DNA from: Pohlia nutans
Lineage: Eukaryota > Streptophyta > Bryopsida > Bryales > Mniaceae
NCBI GenBank assembly: GCA_022496805.1
Contig: CM040103.1
Location: forward strand, 23,040,820-23,104,819
Direction of reading: 5' to 3'
DNA: 64,000 bases
Each line of letters opens with the position of its first letter. Position 1 is the stretch's first letter. This document shows, piece after piece, positions 25,101 to 37,100 of the stretch. The position numbers and the translations under genes are program-made. Below the pieces are notes generated by a model, which was not told the origin of the DNA, ran no database searches, and saw only the letters and a program-made list of their open reading frames with translations.

Positions 25101-28100
25101 TGTTGTGGTGGACTCGCGATAAAAGCTCGATCTCATTTTTGAACTCCGTGGCTCCTTGCTTGGAGCCTTCCTGTGCCCTTTTCAACGCCACAGTTGCACC
25201 TGTGCCTGCTGCCACTCCTTTGTATACCTGCACCTCACCAATCAATTTTGCCATCCATCACCAAACACTACGAGGAGAAGGCATTTCTTTTTTCAGTCGG
25301 TAGGTGAGTCAAACAACGCCACTTTGCACTCAATTCCCAGGCACTCAATACTTGGTGAGTGCAATTTGTCGCGTAGGACAAGTGTGTATACTCTGACAGT
25401 GTTTTGAGTGAGAAGCGACACCTTTGCTAGTAGTGAAAACATGGCTTCATAAAAATGTCCTTGACACAGTCCCTTTTGTTTGTACACAAAAGAACTTGAG
25501 TTAACCCCTAAATGTCTCATGGGGATAATATATATGTTGTCGTATAATTGGCATTTACTACCAACAAGAAACTCTAAATTGAGATCTCAGTAGCTCACTA
25601 GAATTGCATTGATCTAAATTCCAACTCCTCTTTTGAACTCAAACCCATTAAAGGTGTGGATCCATTCCAAATACAACTTAAATACACTATATTCTACTTG
25701 CCACAAAAGCACGTTTAGGGGGTTAAAGGTTTACAATGCCACTGTAGAAGCAGCATTCCTCAATGTTGAAGAATGATGCTCTTAGAAAAGGGACCAACTG
25801 AAGAATGTTATGGTGAAAATTGCAAATTGGTTTAATGGTGGTTGTGTGTATAGGGCAATCAACGGTAGCGAGGATTTTATGGGAATAAACTCTCAGTGGG
25901 AGGGCGAAGCCCAATCGCAAAGGCCTTTATTCCCATAAAGTTCTCACCTCAATGACCCAACATAATTTATTTTTTAAAAAGCGTTAAGTTGATTTTTTTT
26001 TAATAAAAATAGGACAGTGAATTCCAGACAGCGGGAGAATGGATGGTGCATTGTTACCTTGCCATAACCTCCTTCCCCAAGTGTATTTGCCTCGCTGAAA
26101 TTATTTGTCATTGTCTTGATGTCATCAAAGCTGAACCAATTGGCTCCTTTCAACTTGGGTGCTGCACCATCTTGAGCATTTTGCCATGCAGCTGCATCTC
26201 ATATCACTCATCATCAAAACACTTTTCAACAGAAACGGAGCATTATTTAACCCTCAAAGGACAAACCCATTCCTAGAAATTTCAAAGTATTTTTCTTGAG
26301 TTGTGACCTCTAAAGAAATTTTGTTTTTTTTGAAAAAAACACTTTTCTATTATGAGATAGCAATGATCAAACTACTAAGTTGAAAAAGTGAAAAACTCAG
26401 TTCCTTGGATTGGGCATGTTGTTCAAGGGTTATTAGATCATGTGTTGAGATCAACCTCATGAGTTCAACACGTGATTGGATTTGAGGGTCGATTACTACC
26501 AATCCTAAAACACAAAACTGAGCCCCTCACTTCTTTAGGGTGGTTTAGGCTGCAACAAATAACATCTAATACATTAAATGCAGATTGTCAGGCAATCTAT
26601 CACAACCTGTTGTTACAAAAACGGTCACGTTTTCATCCCAAATGTTTCATCCTATCATCCTTAATGTTTTTCATCTAATTCCATGTAAGACTTTGACCGG
26701 CTACCCAGTTCATATTCTCCTACATTCAATGATGCAGTGCAACAGGTATGTGCCAGTTTTCATTATCGGCAAACAAGGCAGAATTGATCTTAAAATCTAT
26801 TAACAAATTGGAATGGTCTCGACAGGAAGACAACGCAGGGTACGGGTACTAGTCTCAGCCTCTAGCCTCGACCAACAGCCTTACACTAGTAGAAAAGGTG
26901 GCATTGCCGAGGGAGATGCCTAGGCAAGTGTTGCCTACATTATAATTTGCTTAGGCATCAATCTCCCTCAGCAGTGCCACCTTTTCTACTATTATTACCC
27001 TGCGTTATCTCGAGCATTCCGAGGTACATAATAATATAAATGAATAAAAGCGAGGTTTACCAAAAGGATTCTTGTTCCGCTCGTTCTCCGCCCTGCGTTT
27101 CATCCGGACCGCTAAAAAGATGAGGAATCCAACGAGTATGAACAGCACTCCAGCTCCCACACCAATGCCAATGATCACTGCTTTGGAGAGACCGGAACGG
27201 ACCACAGCAACCAATGCTGCTCCATCACAACCCACACAAAATGGCTCAGCATCATGCACTCTACCTTTCCCAAAACCAAACTGTACAACAGTATGAGAAT
27301 AAAAAATTAAAAAATTAAAAACTATGGTAATAATCTGAACCTCATATTTGTTAATATCATTCATGTAGACCCTTTTTTCTTTTTCTTTCTCTTTCCATTG
27401 ATATATTTAAACATGATTTTCTTTAAAGCTTTCTCAATGAATATCAATTGAATGAAGTGCATTCATCATGAATTTACTTAGTAAGTTGTGGATTGTTGAG
27501 CATTTAGGGGTTAAAATGGTGAAATTTGGGCAGTTAACCTCAGGGAGGTTTTATATGAATCCTAGTTTTTGTTCCAATGGCTCAAGGAGCTTTTATATGA
27601 ACCCTAGTTTTTGTTTCAAAGGCCCTTTGTCTGGTGGGCACTAGATCATTGACATTACGAATAGACACTTCATTCGCGCCGGCCTCAAAAGTGGACCGGA
27701 GTTTCTTAACCCTTAAACGTCAAGAGGGCCTGAATGGGGCAGCCCGGAAGGAATCTAATTTTTTTGGGACAAAAATAACAAAAAAAAAAAATTATTTATT
27801 TATTTATTTATTTTTGCCCAAAAACGGCTCTGCAGTGCACTGCTGGCTTGCACTGTGGCACTGTAGCACTGTGGCACTGCTGAACTTCAGCTGCCCCAAC
27901 CTCAAAACTTGTTCAATTTGATAACTTTGATTGCTTACCAACGATTCCACAATCTCTCAAATGAGGTGAAAATTAGGAAACTAGATCGCTTTTTCAGTAG
28001 CTTTCCAACGCAACAAGTCTCGCTTGATTTGGTTGAGAAATGAAACTTTTCTCTCCAATTATTCCTTTATACTAAGCCCATGGGGCTTGCTTTGATGTTT

Positions 28101-31100
28101 AAGGGTTAATTGACCGAGGAATTGAGACCTTGGGAGGGCTCGATGTCGGTGACGAGCTCGGGCTTGAAAGGACTGGTGTACTTGATTTTCTGGTTGGTGA
28201 AGCTGGTGACGATGAACGTTTCCGTGTCTGGGTCCATCACGTCGCCGGTCAACGGGAAGAAAAACAGCCGCACGTCAACTCGGAGTTGACTTCCGTTGAA
28301 GGCCGCATCCCGCACCCACAGCTGGTCACCCGAAAAGCTCACCGGCCGACTGTAGCTGGCCGACAGGTTCACCAAAGAATGCACCTGCCACACACAAAAG
28401 CTAGTCATCACCCAAAACTGATACCCTACCTCGTGCTCAGTTTTGACATAAATTAATTCACTTTCTCACAAAAGTGCCACATGTCATCTTATGATTGGTT
28501 TATGATGACGTGGACCTCTCAAAATCTGATGTGGAAATTAGATTTTGACACAATGCTATCCGAATCCGACCTTCACATATAGTATTGGAGAATGGCTATG
28601 GGTACCACTTTTACGCGTCTCATATAATGTGATTTATGTGTGCTAAAAATTCCATTTTTAACACCATGTATGTAGTTGCAGCCACAATGTTTATAACACG
28701 CTCTAAGTTTTGTAATTTTCTAATGTTTTATTTCTTACCAAAAAAGATATTTCTCGAAAATCACACTATTTTTGGAGGGGGTACCCATGATATCAGGACA
28801 TTACCCTACTCATATGTCCCATATTACGCTTCCACAATGCCTTGTGAATTTGTCCCACATTAAGTTTTCTGTTTGCTCAAACTACTACTCCTACTGGCTT
28901 AGAGTCCACACTGTTGTGCTCGGGGTTCATACCATTGGACTAGTTAAGTCGTTTATTTTTAGGGTACATGAGGCTTAATATGGGACAGAGGAGTAACTAG
29001 ACTATTCCAAATCTGTGAACATGTGATTCTACAAATAGGCCCCAATTGCTTTTCAACCCTTAAGAAGCCCAAATTGGGCCTCATGTTTTTTACGACAGTT
29101 TTGAATAGGTCCTACATAGACTTTCTTTTATTCAAACTTTTTGTCTTTTGATCAACACATGCAATATTCTTCACTGATTCCAGTGATATAAAATCTCGTC
29201 CTATCTGAATTATATTTTTCACAACATGGTCGATTGCATTTGTCATCCTAGAACTACAAATGTTTGGTCCTTGAAGAGTTAAAATAGACTCATGTATTTG
29301 TAGATAATAGTACAAGAAGTTGATTGGTTGATAAAAATTTCTACACAAGTGGCATTGTGTTTGGTTGTTAACCATTATGGGTCAGTCTAAAGAGAGAAAG
29401 GAAGGTGGGGGATAGGGAATTATCAATGCACCGTTTGATCCTTGAGAACGCCCCACAAAGTCTCATTGGCGATGGTGGTGAAGGTGGGCGCGCGAACCTC
29501 CAGGGTCACAATGAGCGGGTAACTGCAACCGCACCGTATTGGATTGATAGTGAGCCGGGCATCGGCGCAAAAGGAGCAGTTGTTGCTCATGGCCAAAGAG
29601 GACGTCCATTGCGTCACGGACGGCGCGTCCGTACCCGTCACGTTACATACCTTTGGGTCCACTGTCACTAGTCCTCCGGGATTCGTGCACAGCGGGTTCC
29701 CTTGTAACCTGCCAAACACATGAATTCACCCGTAAAGGACATATGTTTTCCTGATTCCACATCCAAAATCTCTTTTAAACTCTATTTGAAGCATGATTCT
29801 CTTTTTAATTCACTTTGTTTCTATTCTAAAGAAGTATAGATCCAGGCTCAAAGGTGCTCGGTTTGGCATTAAATAACCCTGTTTAGTGCAATGGAGTAGA
29901 AGTTATGAGCAAGATTCTCCCAAAATACCATAGGGCTTGGGAAGTCCTTTTAAGGGTTAAGTTACATGAGAGTGTGTATGTTATGCATCCTTGTTTGGTT
30001 TTTGATTGTAGATTCAATGATGGTTTATGGTACCCTACACCCTAAAACCTATAAACTTGCAGTAAGTAGACCCTACATGCTCCCAACAACATATTATAGG
30101 TCTGCAAATTAGTATAACCCCTAAAGGACCAAGAACTACCCACATTGGTTCTCATGGTTTTGTACCAGTCTTAGAAAGAGCTCCTATTGTTCAAATTTCT
30201 TTCCTTTCTGACCAACACATGCAACGTTCTTCACTAATTCCGATGACATACGCTATGGTCCCATCTTAATTATATTTTCCGCAATACGGTTGATTGAATT
30301 TGTCATTTTAAAACCATGAATTATGCTCAATCTTTTCAAGGTTAAAGGTGCGCATCAACATGTCATGATCATTTCCATTACAAGTGCGCATCAATTTCGT
30401 ACTTGAATTACAAAATTGCACGATAAGAAAGTTGATGATAGCCAAAGTATAAACTTCAAAAACTACATGATGAGAGGGTTGGCAAATCATAAACCAAATT
30501 CATAATCATAATTTAGTGTCACATGCACTTTTCATATATACTTTTAATGAGAGAAGGAAACTCACAAAATTTGCACGTTCAAGTTGGTACTGGGGTTCAG
30601 CTGGTTAATGCCTGTCAACTTGTTGTTTTGAAGTGAGACATATCCCAGGCTCTGTCCAATGCTCATTGGGATAGTCAAGAACCCACTTAATTGATTGTTT
30701 GCAAGGTACCTGTACAAGGCCCCCAAAAAATGAAAATTTTCAGGTTATGGCTCAATAGGAAAAACAAGCTCAAAAAAGAAAATGAGAAAAAGAAAATCTT
30801 TTGTAAGAGTTTCAAAGATAAACAACAATTGCAGAGAGGTTCAATAAAACACTCACAGGGCCTGGAGTGAAGGATAGCTCATGATATCATCAGGCAATGG
30901 TCCAATCAAATTACCACTTTCAAATCGTCTGCAATCCCAAATTCAACATTAATTAATACCTCGTTTATCATATATTAATTCTTTTTCTGGAACTTGTAGA
31001 GTTTTTAAAGGAGCACCAAAAGCTTGAAAGAGAGAAGGTAAGTATGAACAAGAAATTGTAAGGTTATGTACACTCAAAATGGACCCAAAAAGTGACTTAA

Positions 31101-34100
31101 ATATAAATATTTATTGCACAAGATGTACACAATTAGAACCCACAACTTTGTACATGTGTTGATTTTGGGTATACTTATAAACAATACTCCCTCTGTCCGG
31201 AAATAATTGTCCTATTTTTATGAAAAAATCAACCTAACACTTTCCTTTTTTTGCCAAAAAATTGTCATCTAAGTGCTCAAAAAAATGGTCTATCTTTAAT
31301 AGTATGTAGTTTTTGTGTCACTCTCATTTTCCACCCTGTTTGAAGTGGACTTTGCTCACGTTTGAAGTATAAAACATAGGACAATTATTTCAGGAAAAAA
31401 GATGCCAAAAGATTAACCCTTTAGTGCGCCGGCGTCCAGAATTTGGACGCCGGATGAATTTGAGCAGCTCGATTTCTATAGGTACCGGATGTTTTTCATC
31501 CATTTTTATTTATTTTTCATTCTTGTGCTAGTTGAATACCATTTGTACGGTATGGATCTTCCAAATATGATAATGTGAATTTTTGAAAAATTACAAAAGT
31601 GATTAATGTCAAGTTTCAATCTTAGTTCAAAAAGAAAGACCTTAAATATGATTTTCCATACTAAGTAGAATCAAATAATGGAAACCATACCATCTCGTAG
31701 TGCATGTCATTCTAATTTCATTACAATATTTTTAAATTTTTTGTGTTAATTTTGGATTTTAATTGAATTTCAAGAGAAAACCTTGCAAAATTACTTTAAA
31801 AATATTAATAATAAATATGATGAATCCAACCGTACGGATGTTATCTACACATTGACATTTGCAACTTTGTTTTGTACATCAACTCCATTTCCGTTTTTCA
31901 TCAACCATTTTATAACAAATCTTTGAAATCAGTGTTGAATCGGGACGTTAAAGGGTTAAGACAACTATTTTTGAAAATAGGAAGTACTATATTCATGCAA
32001 TGTCCAAATAATGCATACTAAAGTGTGTTGGAATCCACTCTCAGTTACCAATAAGACCGAATAAAATTAATTTATGTTTGATAATAATAAATATGCTCAG
32101 TTGCTTTGAGTGGCGATTATGGATGCACGTACAGTCTTAATTATGACTGTTAGCAACCTGGAAAAAATCATAATCTATGAAAAGAGTACATTGACTTACA
32201 TTGTCTGAAGACTACCCATGGATGCATTCAACCATGTAGGAAATGGTTGTGGAGCAAACAGGTTGTAGCTGAAATCGCTGTCAAAACATCACCATGAAAA
32301 TGGTAAACCTTAAAATCGATTATTAACTCCAACCATGTTGTTTTACCAAGTTAAGGGAAATTTACAATGCTGTTTTGTAGAAATGCTAAAGTTGGACCAA
32401 TTTAAGTTCATTTTTCTATCGGTAATTTTCATCTATTCATCTACACTAAAATTGTGATTTAGAGTCATGCAAGAATTGCTGTCTTTTGTCATAGTTCGTT
32501 CAAAGATGAGGAGAAATAGTGTTCCTATAATATATAGGAGTTTGCCACTTGTCATTCCCACTTCCATTGAGAGTGCTATGTTCTTTCCTAGTGATGAGAG
32601 TGACATGAGTTGACATGCCATTTTTATTATAAATATCTTTCCATTTGTAATTGGAACACTACATCCACATTACACTTTTTTTTTTTAAATTTTAAAATAA
32701 CATGGACACAATATGATCTCCAAAAAGTCAAATGGTATCCATATTGAGAAAGTGTCCCAAACACTACATTACAATTATAGTGCAGTTTTTGTTCAATCAT
32801 GACTACATAATGATATTAGTAATCGTCACTCCAGCTAAGCAAAAATTTGTAGAAAAAACACTGACAACAACACTACACTTATCCTATTTAGTCCAAGATG
32901 CACTATTTTTTTTTCAATGACTATATTTTTTTTATGTAAGATGTTGCCTTGCATAAAAATTTATAACCTTGAGTAAATAGTGAGTGTGGCTTGGACTAAA
33001 GAGGATAATGGTGTAGCAAGTAGCACAGAAGGTGTCATTGTTAGCGACTAGAAGAGACTAAAAGGGTTTTTGCATTTTTCAAAGCAGTTTGACCATTAAT
33101 ATTTCATAATACAAAGTTTTATTTTTTCAATTTTCTTTTTCAAACGTCACCATGCATTTACATTTTAAAATTTCTATTTAGAGGTGTAGACTAAAAAACA
33201 CACTCAAAAGTTTCTAAGGATGGGGAGATTTCTTACACATATTGAAGCTGGTTGAGGGCACTCAAAGTCGGCAGAGTTCCGTTGAGTGAATTGTTGGTCA
33301 GACGACTAATGACATGAAATGTTCACAAAAAATAGATCAGTTTGTAAACAATAATTACAAAAGAGGACCAAGCAAGCACAAATTGCCTGCATAAAGTTAT
33401 TCTTCTTTTAGTGATGAAAAGGTGGACATACATTTGAAGCAACCCAACTGAAGTTGTGCCATTCTGGACGATTTTGTTCAGAGTGGAGGGGACTGGGCCA
33501 GTCAGCTGGTTGAAGTGAAGATTCCTGTTGCAAATAAAACCCAGATTAAGCCTCTCAAACATTAACTACAAATAATAACCACAAAAGTGCATGAAAAAAG
33601 AAAAGAGAAACTATACTATATAATGTGGATTATCAATTAATGTGATGCTGAAACATTAATTACAAATAAAGAACAACATAACCACTAAGAGTGCATGAAA
33701 AAAATGAGCAACTATACCTTTAATTCTGTATAGTGTGGGTTATTAAATAATGTGATGCTTAATGAGAGGACTCCATAATAATCTAAACTAATGTGGGTTT
33801 TTTAACTAATGTTGATTCATATTCTTTCATTTGACTTGCAAGAGTTTATTTTTACTTAATATACAAAATAGTGTGGGGGTTTGTAGTGGCATAAATAATG
33901 TAGATTTCTTAATTGAAGTGACCCACGCTAATAAAGATTTCTCCAGACACAAGACCGAAGACCACTTACAGAATCTGAAGACTGCTGAGATTCCCAAAAC
34001 TCTCCGGAATTGGTCCTGTGAAATTGTTGACCTCCAGTAACCTGCACATGTCAAGGTAAACATGTCCACTTTCGTCTTAAGAATTTAATTATATCAAAGA

Positions 34101-37100
34101 AAAAAAAAACTTCAGCACACAAGATCCTCTTCTTGTAAAAAAGGAACTTCACACAACCCCTAAAGGATCGATGGTTTTAAAATGACAATTCAATCGATAG
34201 TATTGTGAAAAATCAATAATTCATATGAGACCAAATTTTATATCATTGGAATAAGTGAAGAACATTGCATGTGTTGGTCAAAGAACAAAGAAATTTGAAC
34301 AAAAGGAAGTCCACATAGGAGCAACTTTAAAATGCTATATATAAAATAAATAATAAATAAACATGCTCAAGTCCCAATTCGGACTTAACCCCTAAATGTC
34401 CAAGAAGTCCAAATTGGACCTCATGTTTTCTTTTTTTTAGTAGTTTTGAGTAGGTTCTACATGGACTTCCTTTTGTTCAATTTTTTTTGTTTTTTAACCA
34501 ACACATGCATTGTTCTTCATTGATTCTAGAGATATAAAATTTGGTCCTATCTGAATTATATTTTTCAAAATATGATCAATTGAATTTGTCATTTTAAAAC
34601 CATGAATTCTTGGTCCTTCAGGGGTTAAAGGTAGTACATGCAGAATTGTTACGTTAGATGTTACGGAGAAAACTCACAAGTGCACACAGTTATTTGCACT
34701 CCCAAGTTCAGGTGGAATGTTGCCTGAGAATTGATTGTTATTCAGATGGCTGCAAACCAAACACCAGTACAACACTCAGAACTCTTTTATATCACACCTT
34801 TGGTACCCAACATACACGAGTTCAGAACTTACCATGTGGAAAGTGTGCAATAGTAAATATTCTGGAATGGGATACTCCCTCTGTCCGGAAATAATTACAG
34901 TCCTAGTTTTTGGCATTTTATTTTTCTAGTTTTTGCCCTATATTTTATACTTCAAATGTATGCTCTATCCACTTCAAACGAAGTGGACAATGAGTGACAC
35001 AAAAACTACGTACTACTATTAAAGATAGACTATCTTTGAAGAATGGCCTGATATGGGTGTGTCACTTTTACGCATCTCACATAGTGTGACTTATTTCTAA
35101 CTCAATTCATGTATGCTATAAATTCCGCCTTTAACACCATGTATATAGTTGCAGCCATAGTGTCTAGAACACCTTCTAATTTTTGTACATTTTCAATGTC
35201 TTTTTCTTACCAAAAAGACATTTCTCAAAAATCACACTATTTTTGGAAAAGGAAACCCTTATCAGGCCATCACCCCTTTAAGTAATGAGACGGCTTATTT
35301 CCGGGAAAAAAAACATTTTTGAGTTGCAAAATGCCAAAAACTAGGATCATGTCCAGTTATTTCTGGAGAGAGTGTGATAATAACAAGTTCAAAGTGTCCT
35401 GTTAGATACACGAGAAAAGAAGGAAAAACTTTCGAATATAATTGCCTCACTAGATCTATGCTAGTTGTAGATTTCAAAGAGTCCCAATATGGTGGAAAGT
35501 CCCAATTAAACAAATATTTCCATCTCTCTTCCTCAAAGAAATTCAATCTATTAAAATCATGGATTCAATCTCATCTTTTTAGTACCATGAAGACAGAGTC
35601 CACTAAAAGTGAAAAATGGGAGGGAGAGAGAGAGAGATGTATCTTACTAGTGTTGAATTGCTGGCCAGGAGTCAAGGCCCAGACCGTCTAGGCTGGTTGT
35701 GGAGACCGGTAAAGGTCCAGACAATTGATTGTACGCAACATCGAACCACTTCAGCTTTGACAGTGCACCAAGAGAAGATGGCAGAGGTCCACTGAACCTA
35801 TTGTTATTCAAAGCGCTGTACAACACAACAACCCACGCATGCTCAGAGTCCAAAATTTAAACTGAAACACAGACAGTCAAAAATTGACACTGTAAATACA
35901 ACCACACTAAATAATTGTAACATGCTTTTTAGTAAAACTAGCAAACACCCCGTTGCAATGCACCAACATTGTATTGGGAACGTGGAAATCAATCGGGAAC
36001 ATAAAAGGAACACGGGAACTTTGGGAACATAAAGAGAACTTGGGGACATTAGAAAACATGATGGGAGCATTAGGAAACATGATGGGAACATTAGAAAACA
36101 TGATGGGAGCATCAGGAAACATGATGGGAGCATCAAGAAACATGATGGGAGCATTAGGAAACATGATGCGAACATTAGGGAACATGAAAGGTACGCTAAG
36201 AAATGCGATGCAAAGCTTTGGGGAACATCATGAGAACTCTAGAGAACGATTTGAGAACATGATGAAAAATTGAATGAAAGGTACGAATGTGAAATGTGGA
36301 TGGTTGTGACATGATATTGTGACGGATATCAGTCAGGGTAGTGACATGGTATTGTCACTCTATGATAGATTAGATAACAATTTAGACAACATCATGAGAA
36401 GAGTTCTCCATGATTTACACAGACTTCTCTATAATCACCTACTTGTACCTACTTACAAATTAATGCTTACAATGGGAATCTTTAGTTTATTTAGTTCACG
36501 AGCTTTTTCAATAGCTAATCTGACCTAAACATTATATACTGCTCTCAAAATATTCTGATGCTATGTTTATCTTAGGCACTAGAGATTACGTAGTTTCCAG
36601 ACCAAAAGGTTTTATAATTAGTACCCATTTTAACCAAAGAAGTCTAACCAGGTTTTTAGTATGAGTCTTACAAGAAGGTTAAATTCGTCAGTTGCCCAAG
36701 TGAGGAAGGGATCTGTCCTGAGAATCGGCACTTCTGCAAACTCCTGTAAGCATAACCACAGTCAAAACTAGTCCTGCTCAAAAGATGCAATTTCAAAGCG
36801 CATCAAATTAGGTTTTAATAGCAGGCATGAAAACCCCGTTAGAGATGCATGGTACCGAAATTTCACTTTGTGTTATGGTTAGTTAACCGAAAAAAAAAAC
36901 GTGAAAATCACATTATTTGTGTTATCCATTACACAAAGAAAGTGACATTTTGGTGTTATCTCTTATATGGTTTTTACATATGATAATCAATATGCAAATA
37001 TATGTCTACTAGCACATACTTGTTGCACTGCATCATTGAACGTAGGAGAATATGAACCAGGTAGCCGGTCAAAGTCTAACACGGAAAAACATTAAGGATG

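Noticed and set aside
35953..36273. 106-codon ORF with NMMGALG heptads
   Set aside because: It is a product of the 21-bp minisatellite inside an intron of the receptor kinase; the opposite strand is equally open.
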